Notes: generated from the letters alone by a model not told the origin. A stretch of 64,000 bases of DNA from Variovorax sp. PAMC 28711 (GCF_001577265.1 NZ_CP014517.1:1045001-1109000), one strand, 5' to 3'; numbered from the stretch's first letter, positions 33,873 to 45,008 are shown. Translations and numbers: made by a program.

Positions 33873-34262
33873 TCAGTGCGTGCAGCGGTAGCTGTTGCCC
33901 AGCGCGTTCGACATCACGAGCTGCACCGGCATGTCGGCCTCGTAAATATCGGCATGGCGCGCGAGTTCGGTCTGGTAGAGCGAGCGCGCCATCGACGGCT
34001 CGATCTTCCGGTTTTCAATGCAGAACGATGGCTTCTGGCCGTTGCGCAGCGACGCGTCGCTGGCTTCGCGCAACCCCTCCATCACGCCGACAAGGTAATA
34101 GCTGGCGTAGGCCTTGCCGTTTTTCTTCTCCTGCGTCTCGAGGGTGCGGAATTCGCGAAGGGTCATCGCGTGGGTGACACCGATCGCCAGCAGCATCACG
34201 GCGCCCACCACGAGGCGGAGGCGCCGGGCTAGTCGCGCCGCCGCGGCTTGATCAGCGCGCAT
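33873..34262 (-). CDS. Small exported protein, Rap1a/Tai-like
   Basis: A 129-residue protein with a likely signal peptide (RRLRLVVGAVMLLAIGVTHA). The mature part has SYYLVGVMEGLREASD, SFCIENRK and ends NALGNSYRCTH; two cysteines probably pair. The layout resembles Rap1a/Tai immunity-protein domains, but that match is by pattern only. ATG 34262 overlaps the acetyltransferase gene by 34 bases. Part of a three-gene block within the his operon. No effector gene is nearby to support an immunity role. Confidence 0.65.
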   Translation of the reverse strand: MRADQAAAARLARRLRLVVGAVMLLAIGVTHAMTLREFRTLETQEKKNGKAYASYYLVGVMEGLREASDASLRNGQKPSFCIENRKIEPSMARSLYQTELARHADIYEADMPVQLVMSNALGNSYRCTH

Positions 34263-34780
34263 GGATTCCCCGCATAAACAGTCCATCCCTCGAGATCGCG
34301 CGTCACGACCGAACGCGCACCGACCACCGCACCGTCGCCGATCGTGACGCCAGGGCCCACGAAACTCTGCGCCGCCAGCCACACACCGTCGCCGACGCGG
34401 ATGTCGTCCCAGATCAACGGAAAGTTGGGCACGTTGTAATCATGCGAGCCGGTGCACAGCCACACGCCCTGCGAGACGCAGGTGTTCTTGCCGATGTGGA
34501 CCTGGCCGAAGTTGTAGATGTCCACTCCCTCGGCGACGGCCGTGAATGCGCCGATGTTCAGGTGCCAGGGCATCAGCACCTTGATCGCCGGGCAGATCAG
34601 CACGCCCTCGCCGATCGTCGCGCCGAACATGCGCAGCAGCAGGATCCGCATCGGTGAAAAGGCACGCGGCCCGAAGCGGCCCAGCACGTTCCAGACCAGC
34701 ATCCAGGTCGCCCTGCGAAGCTTGTGGCCGAGACTCCAGTGGTGCCTGCTGTTCTGTAGATCCAATGATTCCGGTTTCAC
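34229..34780 (-). CDS. WcaF-like hexapeptide acetyltransferase
   Basis: A 183-residue left-handed beta-helix O-acetyltransferase of the colanic-acid WcaF group. Hexapeptide repeats run from about residue 55 (ATIGEGVLICP, NIGAFTAVAEG, VHIGKNTCVSQ) to VGARSVVTRDLEGWTVYAGNPCALI; the active-site His is likely in CTGSHDYN. It would modify a polysaccharide. Overlaps the glycosyltransferase stop as ATGA, implying they act together. Confidence 0.9.
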   Translation of the reverse strand: MKPESLDLQNSRHHWSLGHKLRRATWMLVWNVLGRFGPRAFSPMRILLLRMFGATIGEGVLICPAIKVLMPWHLNIGAFTAVAEGVDIYNFGQVHIGKNTCVSQGVWLCTGSHDYNVPNFPLIWDDIRVGDGVWLAAQSFVGPGVTIGDGAVVGARSVVTRDLEGWTVYAGNPCALIKPRRRD

Positions 34781-35823
34781 GATGCCCCCATCCGTGCGAT
34801 CACTTTTGCGGTGGTGACGATCGACCGATGGTCGATGTGCGCCTGCGTGGCTTGCGCCCCTGCGGGCCGAAGTGCGATGCCGATCGCCCGCTGTACGCAG
34901 TCGACCAGTTCCGACCGATCCTTATAGCAAACGCCCGCCGGCAAAGGCAGCCCGACCTGATCACGCAGCGTCGGCAGGTCCGGCGTGACCACGAGGCAAC
35001 CCAGCGCCACAGCTTCGGACAGGACGCCCGACACTCGCCAGCTGTATGACAGTTCGTCGTAGGGCAGCACCACCATGTCGCAGGATTCAAGTGCGCGCAG
35101 GTAATCGGCTCGGGTCGTAGTGTCGATCACTGCCGCCCGGTCCCGCCAGCGGTCGAGGAATTCCGCGTCGGCTGTGCCGATCAGGATGTCGATCGCCGGC
35201 GTGAAACGCCCCTCGGCGCTGGCCCTGGCGATCGCATCGAGCGCCCAGAGCGGCGACTTCTCTGCCCTGAAATTGCCGATGAACCCGACCACGATGCGGC
35301 GCCCGGCAAGCTCGCGCACCGGCGCCCGCCGAACCACGCTGGGGATCGGGTGGGGCAATGCGATCACCCGTGCAGGGTCCGGGTGCGCAGCCACCGGCGT
35401 CCAGGTGTCGAGCGACTCGTAGACGACGAAGCGGAAACCCACTGCAGCGAGCGTGCGCATCATGAAGCGATGCACGGGCCGCTTGGCCGCCTGCCCGATG
35501 TTGTGGTTGCACAGGAACCACATCGCGCGCCGGCGTGGCCAGAGCACCGGCGCAACCAGGAACAACGGAACCGTCAGGAATTCCCGGACGAGAAGCGCCC
35601 GCCCGCCGGACGCATAGGCCTTCGGAACCAGCCTCATATGGCCAAACATTCGGCCGAGCATCACCTTGGCGCGGGGCGGCACGGCGGCACTGTCGAGCAA
35701 CACCGGATGCATCGGCACCCGCACGAGCTGAACGGTGTCGACCTGGCGACAGGCCGGTGCCAACATTCCCAGCGCGCCGTGCGGATCACGGTAGCGTCTC
35801 AGGTAGCCGACGGTATTGAACAT
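34777..35823 (-). CDS. Glycosyltransferase (GT4/GT-B-like)
   Basis: A 348-residue GT-B-type enzyme. The C-terminal half has the donor-binding pattern VVGFIGNFRAEKSPLWALDA and DMVVLPYDELSYSWRVSGVLSEAVALGC, where the last Glu is the family's nucleotide-sugar-binding residue. The N-terminal half is the acceptor domain with a hydrophobic stretch (LTVPLFLVAPVLW). Acceptor and sugar are unknown. Lies 20 bases after hisD, the first of three inserted genes. Confidence 0.85.
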   Translation of the reverse strand: MFNTVGYLRRYRDPHGALGMLAPACRQVDTVQLVRVPMHPVLLDSAAVPPRAKVMLGRMFGHMRLVPKAYASGGRALLVREFLTVPLFLVAPVLWPRRRAMWFLCNHNIGQAAKRPVHRFMMRTLAAVGFRFVVYESLDTWTPVAAHPDPARVIALPHPIPSVVRRAPVRELAGRRIVVGFIGNFRAEKSPLWALDAIARASAEGRFTPAIDILIGTADAEFLDRWRDRAAVIDTTTRADYLRALESCDMVVLPYDELSYSWRVSGVLSEAVALGCLVVTPDLPTLRDQVGLPLPAGVCYKDRSELVDCVQRAIGIALRPAGAQATQAHIDHRSIVTTAKVIARMGAS

Positions 35824-35843
35824 GGCCTGCAGGCTATCGCGAA

Positions 35844-37166
35844 TCAGCTCGTGCGCAAACGCAATTCGGCGGCCCGGGCGTGCGCTTGCAAACCCTCGCC
35901 CTCCGCCAGCGTGACGGCGATGCGGCCGAGCACTTGCGCGCCCTGCTCGCTCACCTCGATCAAGCTGGATCGCTTTTGGAAATCGTAGACGCCAAGCGGC
36001 GAGCTGAAGCGCGCGGTGCCGCTGGTCGGCAACACATGGTTCGGGCCGGCGCAGTAGTCGCCGAGGCTCTCGCTCGTGAACGCGCCCAGGAAAATCGCGC
36101 CTGCATGCTTGAGCAGCGGCTCCCAGCGGTGCGGCTCGCTGCTGCTGACTTCGAGATGTTCAGGCGCGATGCGGTTGCTGATCTCGCAGGCCTCTTCCAT
36201 GCTGCGCGTGTGGATCAGCGCGCCGCGGCCGTTCAGGCTGGCCGCAATGATGTCGGCGCGCTGCATGGTCGGCAGCAAGCGGTCGATTTCGGCCTGCACG
36301 CGATCGATGTAGGCCGCGTCGGGGCACAGCAGGATGCTTTGGGCGAGCTCGTCGTGTTCGGCCTGGCTGAACAGGTCCATGGCGACCCAGTCGGGCGGCG
36401 TGCTGCCGTCCGCCAGCACGAGGATTTCGCTCGGGCCCGCAATCATGTCGATGCCCACGGTGCCGAACACCCGGCGCTTGGCGGCGGCCACGTAGGCGTT
36501 GCCCGGACCGGTGATCTTGTCGACGGCCGGCACGGTGACGGTGCCATAGGCCAGCGCCGCCACCGCCTGCGCGCCGCCGAGCGTGAAGGCCCGCGTGACG
36601 CCCGCCACGTACGCGGCTGCCAGCACCAGCGGATTCTTCTCGCCGCGCGGCGTCGGCACCACCATGATGATTTCGCCGACGCCCGCAACGTGCGCCGGAA
36701 TCGCGTTCATGAGCACGCTCGACGGATAAGCGGCCTTGCCGCCCGGCACGTAAATGCCGACGCGGTCGAGCGGCGTGACCTTCTGGCCGAGCAGCGTGCC
36801 ATCGGCGTCGCGGTAGCTCCAGCTCTCGCCGGACGCTTTTTTCTGGGCCTCGTGGTAGCTGCGCACGCGGGCCGCGGCAGCTTCGAGGGCTTCGCGCTGG
36901 ACGGCGGGGAGCGACTCGAAAGCCGCCTTCAGTTCGGCCTGCGTGAGCTCGAGCTGCGCGACCGACACGGCGCCCAGTCCGTCGAAGCGGTTCGTGTATT
37001 CGAGCACCGCGTCGTCGCCGCGCCGCTGCACGTCGGCGAGGATGTCGGCCACGACTTTTTCGATGGCCGCATCCGCATCGGCCGACCAGTGCAGCCGCGC
37101 CTTGAACTCTTCGTTGAAGGTGGCGGAAGCCGTCGACAGACGGGCGGGAGCAGCGACCAATTTCAT
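35844..37166 (-). CDS. hisD: Histidinol dehydrogenase
   Basis: A 440-residue zinc- and NAD-dependent enzyme for the last two oxidations to histidine. Motifs: [60 protein letters not shown] and [17 protein letters not shown]. Second gene of the his operon after hisG. Confidence 0.98.
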   Translation of the reverse strand: MKLVAAPARLSTASATFNEEFKARLHWSADADAAIEKVVADILADVQRRGDDAVLEYTNRFDGLGAVSVAQLELTQAELKAAFESLPAVQREALEAAAARVRSYHEAQKKASGESWSYRDADGTLLGQKVTPLDRVGIYVPGGKAAYPSSVLMNAIPAHVAGVGEIIMVVPTPRGEKNPLVLAAAYVAGVTRAFTLGGAQAVAALAYGTVTVPAVDKITGPGNAYVAAAKRRVFGTVGIDMIAGPSEILVLADGSTPPDWVAMDLFSQAEHDELAQSILLCPDAAYIDRVQAEIDRLLPTMQRADIIAASLNGRGALIHTRSMEEACEISNRIAPEHLEVSSSEPHRWEPLLKHAGAIFLGAFTSESLGDYCAGPNHVLPTSGTARFSSPLGVYDFQKRSSLIEVSEQGAQVLGRIAVTLAEGEGLQAHARAAELRLRTS

Positions 37167-37170
37167 GGCG

Positions 37171-37821
37171 TCAGGACTGTGAGGACTGTGGGATGGCCGA
37201 CGCGAACGCGTCGATGATGCGGCGAATCGGTTCGCGCTTGAGCTTGAGCGCGGCCTGGTTGACGACGAGGCGCGCGCTGATGTCCATGATGTGCTCGACC
37301 TCGACCAGGTTGTTCGCGCGCAGCGTGTTGCCGGTCGAAACGATGTCGACGATGGCGTCGGACAGGCCCGTGAGCGGCGCGAGTTCCATGCTGCCGTAGA
37401 GCTTGATCAGGTCGACGTGCACGCCCTTGTTGGCGAAGAAGTCGCGCGCGATGCCGACGAACTTGGTGGCGATCTTGAGACGCGAGCCCTGGCGCACCGC
37501 ATGCGCGTAGTCGAAGTCGGCACGCGCTGCCACGCTCATGCGGCAGGCCGAGATCTTGAGGTCGAGCGGCACGTAGAGCCCGGCGTTGCCGTGCTCGATC
37601 ATGGTGTCGAGGCCGGTCACGCCGAGGTCGGCGCCGCCCCACTGCACGTAGGTCGGCACGTCGGACGCGCGGACCAGCACGACGCGCACGTCCGGCTGGT
37701 TGGTGGCCAGGATGAGCTTGCGCGATTTCTCGGGGTCTTCGGTCACCTCGATGCCGGCGGCAGCCAGCATCGGCAGCGTCTCGTCGAAGATGCGGCCCTT
37801 CGACAGGGCGAGGGTGATCAC
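37171..37821 (-). CDS. hisG: ATP phosphoribosyltransferase, short (HisZ-dependent) form
   Basis: A 216-residue HisG catalysing the first committed step, ATP plus PRPP to phosphoribosyl-ATP. At this length it is the short form lacking the C-terminal regulatory domain, which needs HisZ for activity and feedback inhibition; hisZ is not in the window. Motifs: [23 protein letters not shown], and the PRPP loop [14 protein letters not shown]. Start is GTG 37821, overlapping the murA stop (GTGA). Confidence 0.97.
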   Translation of the reverse strand: MITLALSKGRIFDETLPMLAAAGIEVTEDPEKSRKLILATNQPDVRVVLVRASDVPTYVQWGGADLGVTGLDTMIEHGNAGLYVPLDLKISACRMSVAARADFDYAHAVRQGSRLKIATKFVGIARDFFANKGVHVDLIKLYGSMELAPLTGLSDAIVDIVSTGNTLRANNLVEVEHIMDISARLVVNQAALKLKREPIRRIIDAFASAIPQSSQS

Positions 37822-39101
37822 GCCGCCGCTCCGGTCACACGTTCGATGTCGGCGCCCAGACCGCGCAGCTTGGCTTCGATGCGGTCGTAGCCGCGGTCGA
37901 GGTGGTAGATGCGGTCGACCATGGTTTCGCCGTCGGCCACGAGGCCGGCAATCACGAGGCTGGCGGAGGCGCGCAGGTCGGTGGCCATCACGGTCGCGCC
38001 CGACAGCTGGTGCCCGCCTTCGACCACGGCCACCTTGCCGTCGACATGGATGCTGGCGCCGAGCCGCACGAGCTCGTTCACGTGCATGAAGCGGTTCTCG
38101 AAGATGGTTTCGGTCACGGCCGAGGCGCCTTGCGCCACGCAGTTGAGCGCCATGAACTGGGCCTGCATGTCGGTCGGAAAGCCGGGGTATTCGGTCGTGC
38201 GAAAGCCCTGGGCCTTCAACGCGCTGGCACCGGCCGACGCCACGTGGATGCCGCCCTCGACCGCGTCGACAGTGCATCCCGCTTCGCGCAACTTGTCGAT
38301 CACCGCATCGAGGTGGTCGGCGCGCGCGTGGCGCAGCACGGCATCGCCGCCGGTCGCGGCCACCGCGCAGAGGAAGGTGCCGGCTTCGATGCGGTCGGCC
38401 ACCACGGCGTGCTCGCAGCCGTGGAGCTTGTCAACGCCCTGGATCCGGATGTGGCTCGTGCCGTGGCCTTCGATCTTCGCGCCCATCTTGATGAGCATTT
38501 CGGCGAGATCGACGATCTCCGGCTCCTGTGCCGCGTTTTCGAGCAGCGTCTCGCCATCGGCCAGCGCCGCGGCCATGAGGAAGTTTTCGGTGCCGGTGAC
38601 GGTGACCATGTCGGTCAGGATGCGCGCGCCCTTGAGGCGCGTCTGCCCCGCCGGCAGCTTGGCGATCATGTAGCCGTGCTCCACGACAATTTCGGCGCCC
38701 ATCGCCTGCATGCCCTTGATGTGCTGGTCGACCGGACGCGAACCGATGCCGCAACCGCCCGGCAGCGACACGCGTGCATGGCCGAAGCGCGCGAGCAGCG
38801 GGCCCAGTGCGAGCACCGAGGCGCGCATCGTCTTGACCAGTTCGTAGGGCGCTTCGGGGTTGCTCAGGTCGCCGGCGTCCAGGCGCACGGTGCCCTTGTC
38901 GTCGCGCTCGCTGGTCACGCCCATGTGGTGCAACAGCTTGAGGATGGTCGACACGTCCTGTAGACGCGGCACGTTGTGCAGCGTGACCGGCTGGTCGGTC
39001 AAGAGCGCGGCGCACAGTTCGGGCAACGCGGCGTTCTTGGCACCGGAAATGAATACCTCGCCGCTGAGCGTGCGCCCACCGCGAATCAGGAGTTTGTCCA
39101 T
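37818..39101 (-). CDS. murA: UDP-N-acetylglucosamine 1-carboxyvinyltransferase
   Basis: A 427-residue enzyme committing UDP-GlcNAc to peptidoglycan by enolpyruvyl transfer; the fosfomycin target. N-terminal [27 protein letters not shown] and the catalytic loop [13 protein letters not shown] with its Cys, so it is expected to be fosfomycin-sensitive in structure. Coupled to hisG by overlap and 10 bases after the BolA gene. Confidence 0.98.
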   Translation of the reverse strand: MDKLLIRGGRTLSGEVFISGAKNAALPELCAALLTDQPVTLHNVPRLQDVSTILKLLHHMGVTSERDDKGTVRLDAGDLSNPEAPYELVKTMRASVLALGPLLARFGHARVSLPGGCGIGSRPVDQHIKGMQAMGAEIVVEHGYMIAKLPAGQTRLKGARILTDMVTVTGTENFLMAAALADGETLLENAAQEPEIVDLAEMLIKMGAKIEGHGTSHIRIQGVDKLHGCEHAVVADRIEAGTFLCAVAATGGDAVLRHARADHLDAVIDKLREAGCTVDAVEGGIHVASAGASALKAQGFRTTEYPGFPTDMQAQFMALNCVAQGASAVTETIFENRFMHVNELVRLGASIHVDGKVAVVEGGHQLSGATVMATDLRASASLVIAGLVADGETMVDRIYHLDRGYDRIEAKLRGLGADIERVTGAAA

Positions 39102-39111
39102 GGAATAAGGC

Positions 39112-39354
39112 TCAGGGGTTGAGAGCAGCCCACTCGGTGGGCGTGTAAGTCTTCATCGACAGCGCGTGCACTTCGTCGGTCTGCATTTTCGCACCCAGGG
39201 TCGCGTAGACGCGCTGGTGGCGCTGAATCGCGCGCTTGCCCTCGAACTCGCCCGACACGATGGTCGCGTACCAGTGACGGCCGTCGCCTTCGAGCGCGAT
39301 GTGTTCACAGGGCAGGCCGCCCTGGATGATGGTTTGCAGTTCTTCAGCGGTCAT
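39112..39354 (-). CDS. BolA-family protein (IbaG-like)
   Basis: An 80-residue BolA-fold protein; IbaG/BolA partners of monothiol glutaredoxins bind Fe-S clusters and affect acid stress and envelope. Conserved: [24 protein letters not shown], including the C-terminal ligand His in [13 protein letters not shown]. IbaG is often next to murA and mla genes, as here. Confidence 0.92.
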   Translation of the reverse strand: MTAEELQTIIQGGLPCEHIALEGDGRHWYATIVSGEFEGKRAIQRHQRVYATLGAKMQTDEVHALSMKTYTPTEWAALNP

Positions 39355-39360
39355 GTCGGT

Positions 39361-40121
39361 TCATCCACGAATCTTGTAGCCGATGCGCAGCAGGTGCACC
39401 GCGATCGCGCTGACCACCAGCCAGGCCGTGCCGACGATGCCCAGGCTGAGCCACGGCGACGCATCGCTCACGCCGAAGAAGCCGTAGCGGAAGCCGTCGA
39501 TCATGTAGAAAAACGGATTCAGGTGGCTCACCTTCTGCCAGATCGGCGGCAGCGAGCCGATCGAATAGAACACGCCCGAGAGGAAGGTCATGGGCATGAT
39601 CAGAAAATTCTGGAACACGGCCATCTGGTCGAACTTCTCGGCCCAGAGCCCGGCAATGAGGCCGAGCGTGCCGAGCATCGCCGAGCCCAGAAACGCGAAC
39701 ACGATGATCCAGCCCGGCGCTGCGAAGGTCGGCATCGCGAAGAAAATCGTCACGAGAAACACGCCGAGGCCCACAGCCAGCCCGCGGATGACCGACGAAC
39801 CCACGTAAGCAAAGAACCAGCCCCAATGCGACAGCGGCGTGAGCAGCACGAAGACCAGGTTGCCCATGATCTTGCTCTGGATGATCGACGACGAGCTGTT
39901 GGCGAACGCGTTCTGCAGCACGCTCATCATCACCAGCCCGGGCACCAGGAACTGCGTGTAGCCGATCGTTCCGTAGACCTTGACGTGGTCGCCGAGTGCG
40001 TGGCCGAACACCAGCAGATAGAGCAGCGCGGTCAACACGGGCGCGCCGACGGTCTGGAATCCGACCTTCCAGAAGCGCAAGGTTTCCTTGTAGAGCAGCG
40101 CCTGCCAACCCGTGACGGCGA

Positions 40122-40125
<4 letters not shown>
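39361..40125 (-). CDS. ABC-2 type transporter permease
   Basis: A 254-residue six-helix permease of the ABC-2 (YadH/NodJ-like) exporter class: ETLRFWKVGFQTVGAPVLTALLYLLV in the first part, the PMTFLSGVFYSIGSLP segment and WQKVSHLNPFFYMIDGFRYG. It partners the ATPase immediately upstream (ATGA overlap). Substrate unknown; neighbours in the mla-bolA-murA cluster suggest an envelope lipid or glycan. Confidence 0.93.
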
Positions 40126-41069
<944 letters not shown>

Positions 41070-41103
41070 GGGAAGCCGGCGATTTTACGGGCCAGCGGTT
41101 TTC

Positions 41104-41385
41104 CTAGGGGGCGGCGGGCAAAAGGCCGGCGACGCCGTACAGGGAAGCCAGCTCACGCAGCCTCGCAGAAAGGCCCTTGACCGCGAACCCGCGACCGAGG
41201 GCGCTGGCCTCGCGACGGACCTCGAGCAGCACCGCGATGGCCGATGAGTCGAACTGTGCCAGCGCGCTCGCATCGATCACCGCGGCCGATCCGGCGTCGG
41301 TCTGCCCCGCCAGCCCCTGTTGCAGCATGCGCATGCAGGCTGGGGCTTCTTCGTGGGTGAGACGGGCAGGCAGGACGAGCATCAT
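41104..41385 (-). CDS. mlaB: MlaB, STAS-domain subunit of the phospholipid transporter
   Basis: A 93-residue STAS protein that binds MlaF in the MlaFEDB inner-membrane complex. Pattern: VIDASALAQFDSSAIAVLLEVRREA, with the Ser of the STAS site, then a C-terminal helix. Last of mlaFEDACB. Starts at 41385 or the next ATG. Confidence 0.9.
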   Translation of the reverse strand: MMLVLPARLTHEEAPACMRMLQQGLAGQTDAGSAAVIDASALAQFDSSAIAVLLEVRREASALGRGFAVKGLSARLRELASLYGVAGLLPAAP

Positions 41386-41410
41386 GGTGTGGGCAACCTG
41401 AGCGCGTCGC

Positions 41411-42067
41411 TCAACTCTTCACGCTGCTCTTGTTGCGCGCAGCCAGCGTGGCGATCAGGCCGTCGATGCCCTTGCTGTTGATCTGCTCGGCGAACTGGGT
41501 CCGGTAGGTGTCGACCAGCCACACACCCAGCACATTCAAGTTGTAGACCTTCCAGCCGCCCGCCGCGCCGGGCGTCTTGACCAGGCGGTAATCCAGCTGC
41601 ACGGGATCACCCCGACCGGTGATTTCGGTGCGGATCAACACCTCCTTGTCGTCCACAGAGCCGCGGAACGGTTTGACCGTGACCGTCTGATCGCTCACCT
41701 GGTCGAGCGCGCCGGCGTAGGTGCGCACCAGCAGCGTCTTGAATTCATCCTGGAGCCGGGTCTTTTGCTCCGGTGTCGCCTGGCGCCAGGCCGGACCGAC
41801 CGCCGAGGCCGTCATGCGCGCGAAATCGAGGTTCGGCAGGATCTTGCTGTCGACCAGCGCCATGATTTTCTGGGTCTCGCCCGCCTTGATCGACTTGTCG
41901 GACTTGATGGTCTCGAGCACATCGGTCGTCAGCCGCTTCACCAGCGCATCGGGCGCCTCGTCAGCCGCGTGCGCACCGCGCGAAAGGCCGACCGCACCGC
42001 CGACCAGCAAGGCGCCGGCGAGCAGGAAATGACCAAGAGTACGACGGTGCAGGATTGTCTGATTCAT
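41411..42067 (-). CDS. mlaC: MlaC, periplasmic phospholipid carrier
   Basis: A 218-residue Tol-Ttg2-type shuttle moving phospholipid between MlaA and MlaFEDB. Signal peptide RRTLGHFLLAGALLVGGAVG ... AHA, then DALVKRLTTDVLETI and the conserved LDFARMTASAVGPAWRQATPEQ. ATG 42067 chosen for the signal peptide. Confidence 0.95.
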   Translation of the reverse strand: MNQTILHRRTLGHFLLAGALLVGGAVGLSRGAHAADEAPDALVKRLTTDVLETIKSDKSIKAGETQKIMALVDSKILPNLDFARMTASAVGPAWRQATPEQKTRLQDEFKTLLVRTYAGALDQVSDQTVTVKPFRGSVDDKEVLIRTEITGRGDPVQLDYRLVKTPGAAGGWKVYNLNVLGVWLVDTYRTQFAEQINSKGIDGLIATLAARNKSSVKS

Positions 42068-42150
42068 TGAAATAAGTCCCCGAAAATGAAACGGTTCAGT
42101 GGTTGCAACCCGTTGGAGGCGCGCCATGCCGAGACAGTTCCCCGGCCGGG

Positions 42151-42894
42151 CTATTGCCCGCCATCGCCGGGGGGATTGCCGTCGTAGACCTCGCTCTGAC
42201 GCCGTTGCAGGAACGCATCCCGGGTGAACGAGTATTTGTCGAGTGCGGCGTCTTCGAGCATCTGGCTCACGCGCAGCAGGTTGGCACGCCCGTCGACCAC
42301 GCGCAGGGCGTAGAAAGAATTGCGCCAGGCAATGTCCTGGATGGCACCGACGCCATCACCATAGCTGTCGACCGGCAAGGCTGCAGTGTCGCGCACGGTC
42401 GACGGGCCCAGAAGGGGCAGCACCAGATAGGGGCCGGCCGGAACACGGTAATGACCCAGCGTCTGGCCGAAATCCTCGCGATGCCGCTCGATGCCGAGGT
42501 CACCCGCCACGTCGAGCAAACCGCCCAGCCCGAAGAAAGTATTGACGTTCAGGCGCATGAACGTTTCCGCGCTGTTTTGCACCTTGAGCTGCAGCACATT
42601 GTTGGCAAGGCTCCAGACATCGCTGATGTTGCCGAAGAAATTGCTCACGCCAGTGCGCACCAAGGAGGGCACCACATTGCGATAGGCGGTCGCCGTCGGG
42701 CGCAACACCGCGTTGTCGATGCCGTCGTTGAAGCGCATGACGCTGCGATTCATCGGCTCGAACGGATCTGCGGGGTTGGCATTCGGACCGGTGGCACAAC
42801 CGGCCAACAAGGCAAAGGCGACGGCTGCGCCTGTCGCGCTGGCGTATCGCGCTATCTTTTTAGTAGCAAGAGGAAATGGCTTCAACGTGTTCAT
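42151..42894 (-). CDS. mlaA: MlaA (VacJ) outer-membrane lipoprotein
   Basis: A 247-residue lipoprotein removing phospholipid from the outer leaflet. Lipobox ALLAGC (C33), then DPFEPMNRSVMRFNDGID, GVSNFFGNISDVWS, and GHYRVPAGPYLVLPLLGPSTVRD, all diagnostic. Its start overlaps the mlaD stop (ATGA). Confidence 0.97.
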   Translation of the reverse strand: MNTLKPFPLATKKIARYASATGAAVAFALLAGCATGPNANPADPFEPMNRSVMRFNDGIDNAVLRPTATAYRNVVPSLVRTGVSNFFGNISDVWSLANNVLQLKVQNSAETFMRLNVNTFFGLGGLLDVAGDLGIERHREDFGQTLGHYRVPAGPYLVLPLLGPSTVRDTAALPVDSYGDGVGAIQDIAWRNSFYALRVVDGRANLLRVSQMLEDAALDKYSFTRDAFLQRRQSEVYDGNPPGDGGQ

Positions 42895-43376
42895 TTTTTG
42901 GGTGCAGTCCCTGGCGACGCACTTCCGTCCGCCTTGCTGTAGAGGAATTGGCTGATCAGATTTTCGAGCACGACGGCAGATTGCGTCGACGTGATCGTGT
43001 CGCCCGCCTGCAGATTTTTTTCGTCTGCACCAGCCTCGATACCGATGTATTGCTCACCGAGCAGGCCGCTGGTCAGGATCTTGAGCGAGCTGTCCTTCGG
43101 GAAACTGTAACGGCTCTGTAACTCAAGCGTGACGCTGGCCTGAAAATTCTTGTCGTCGAACGTGACCGATTCAACACGCCCGACCACAACGCCTGCGCTT
43201 TTAACCGCAGTTTGTTGCTTGAGTCCGCCGATGTTGTCGAAACGTGCCGTCACGGCATAGGTTTTCTGGAAATTCAGGTTCAACAGGTTGGCCGACTGGA
43301 GCGCAAGAAAGAGCAGTGCCGCCGCGCCGATCAATACGAACAGCCCGACCCAAATATCGTTGTTGGAGCGTTGCAT
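42891..43376 (-). CDS. mlaD: MlaD, MCE-domain subunit
   Basis: A 161-residue MCE protein with an N-terminal helix (NDIWVGLFVLIGAAALLFLAL) and one MCE domain (YAVTARFDNIGGLKQQTAVKSAGVVVGRV, in two parts; SGLLGEQYIGIEAG). It forms the hexameric lipid channel of MlaFEDB. Follows mlaE by 19 bases. Confidence 0.97.
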   Translation of the reverse strand: MQRSNNDIWVGLFVLIGAAALLFLALQSANLLNLNFQKTYAVTARFDNIGGLKQQTAVKSAGVVVGRVESVTFDDKNFQASVTLELQSRYSFPKDSSLKILTSGLLGEQYIGIEAGADEKNLQAGDTITSTQSAVVLENLISQFLYSKADGSASPGTAPKK

Positions 43377-43395
43377 AAGTGTGTCTACTTTCGTG

Positions 43396-44178
43396 TCAGA
43401 TGCTGAACATCATGGCTGTCAGCAAAAAGTCCAGCCCGAGCACGGCCAACGAGGCCACGACCACGGTTCGCGTGGTGGCACGCGCGACCCCTTCAGGCGT
43501 CGGTTGGGCCGCGTAGCCCTGCAGCAACGCCACGAACGTCACGGTGAAGCCGAAGACGATGCTCTTGATGACGCCGTTGCCGACATCCCGCCACACGTCG
43601 ACCCCGTTCTGCATCTGGCCCCAGAAGGCGCCCGGGTCCAGCCCGAGCATCAGCACGCCCACCACGTAACCGCCCATCACGCCCACGGCGCTGAACACCG
43701 CGGCCAGCAGTGGCATGGTGATGACGCCAGCCCAGAATCGCGGCGCCAGAATCCGCTTGACGGGATCGACCGCCGTCATTTCCATGTAGCTCAGCACCTC
43801 GTCGCGCTTCATGATGCCCACCTCGGCCGTCAGCGACGTGCCGGCGCGGCCCGCGAAAAGCAAGGCCGCGACCACCGGCCCGAGTTCACGCACCAGGCTC
43901 AAGGTGACGAGCAGGCCGAGCGCCTCTGACGCGCCGTAGCGCTGCAGCGTGTAGTAGCCCTGCAACCCCAGCACGAAGCCGACGAACAGGCCGGAGACCG
44001 CAATGATGAGCAACGAGTAGTTGCCGAGAAAATGGATCTGGTCGCGAACCAGCGAGAACCGGCGCAGCGACGAGCCGGCCGAGCCGAGGAGGCGCGCGAA
44101 CAGCCGCGCCGCGCTGCCGATATCGGCCAGCTTGTTGCGCGCGGCCAACCCCACGTCGGAGGGTCGCCACCAGCTCAT
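43396..44178 (-). CDS. mlaE: MlaE, permease of the phospholipid transporter
   Basis: A 260-residue MlaE permease. Conserved: LVRELGPVVAALLFAGRAGTSLTAEVG (in two parts), MKRDEVLSYMEMTAVDP and PLLAAVFSAVGVMGGYVVG. Start ATG 44178 overlaps the mlaF stop (ATGA). Works with mlaF, mlaD, mlaB. Confidence 0.97.
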   Translation of the reverse strand: MSWWRPSDVGLAARNKLADIGSAARLFARLLGSAGSSLRRFSLVRDQIHFLGNYSLLIIAVSGLFVGFVLGLQGYYTLQRYGASEALGLLVTLSLVRELGPVVAALLFAGRAGTSLTAEVGIMKRDEVLSYMEMTAVDPVKRILAPRFWAGVITMPLLAAVFSAVGVMGGYVVGVLMLGLDPGAFWGQMQNGVDVWRDVGNGVIKSIVFGFTVTFVALLQGYAAQPTPEGVARATTRTVVVASLAVLGLDFLLTAMMFSI

Positions 44179-45002
44179 GCGCGACCTCCGTTGGCGTTGC
44201 CGAAATCGTCCGCGACGCTCACGCCGGGATAGTGAAAGTGCACCGGGCCTTCGGGCAGCGCGTTGACGAACTGGTGCACCAGCGGATCGCTGCTTTGACG
44301 CACATCCTCCGGTTTGCCCTGGGCCGCAATGCGGCCGTTCGCCAGGATGATCACGTGATCGGCGATCCGGAAAGTTTCTTCGAGGTCGTGCGACACGATG
44401 ATGCTGGTCAGGCCCAGCGTGTCGTTCAACTGGCGGATCAGCCGGGCGGCCGTACCGAGCGAAATCGGATCGAGCCCGGCGAACGGTTCGTCATACATGA
44501 CGAGTTCGGGATCGAGCGCGATCGCCCTGGCCAGCGCCACGCGACGCGCCATCCCGCCGGAGATTTCGCTCGGCATCAGGTCGCGCGCATTGCGCAGCCC
44601 GACCGCCTCCAGCTTCATCAGCACGATGTCGCGCACCAGCGCCTCAGGCAGCCGGGTGTGTTCCCGCAGCGGAAACGCGACGTTTTCCAACACGCTGCTG
44701 TCGGTGAACAGCGCCCCAAACTGGAACAGCATGCCCATGCGGCGCCGCGCCGCATACAAAACGTCGGACGCCATGCCACCGACGTTCTGGCCGTCGAACA
44801 GCACTTCGCCGCGCTGTGCGCGCTGCTGGCCGCCGATCAGGCGCAGCACCGTGGTCTTGCCGCCGCCGGAAGCACCCATCAACGCCGTCACCTTTCCGCG
44901 GGGCACCTCGAAAGAGACGCCATCGAGGATCGCGCGCGCGCCGTAGCCGAACACGACATCGCGAAATTCAACGAGAGAGGGAGAAGAAAGGGCGGTGTCC
45001 AT
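44175..45002 (-). CDS. mlaF: MlaF, ATPase of the phospholipid transporter
   Basis: A 275-residue ABC ATPase. Walker [13 protein letters not shown], signature EISGGMARR, Walker [16 protein letters not shown]-loop [10 protein letters not shown]. The MARR variant of the signature is typical of MlaF. The start ATG 45002 has no Shine-Dalgarno; it sits 6 bases after the U-tract of a terminator (see findings). First gene of mlaFEDACB. Confidence 0.96.
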   Translation of the reverse strand: MDTALSSPSLVEFRDVVFGYGARAILDGVSFEVPRGKVTALMGASGGGKTTVLRLIGGQQRAQRGEVLFDGQNVGGMASDVLYAARRRMGMLFQFGALFTDSSVLENVAFPLREHTRLPEALVRDIVLMKLEAVGLRNARDLMPSEISGGMARRVALARAIALDPELVMYDEPFAGLDPISLGTAARLIRQLNDTLGLTSIIVSHDLEETFRIADHVIILANGRIAAQGKPEDVRQSSDPLVHQFVNALPEGPVHFHYPGVSVADDFGNANGGRA

Positions 45003-45008
45003 GGAAAC

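Noticed and set aside
33873..34262. Type VI immunity gene with adjacent effector
   Set aside because: The protein resembles the Rap1a layout, but neighbours are sugar-modifying and histidine enzymes; no effector or vgr/hcp gene nearby.
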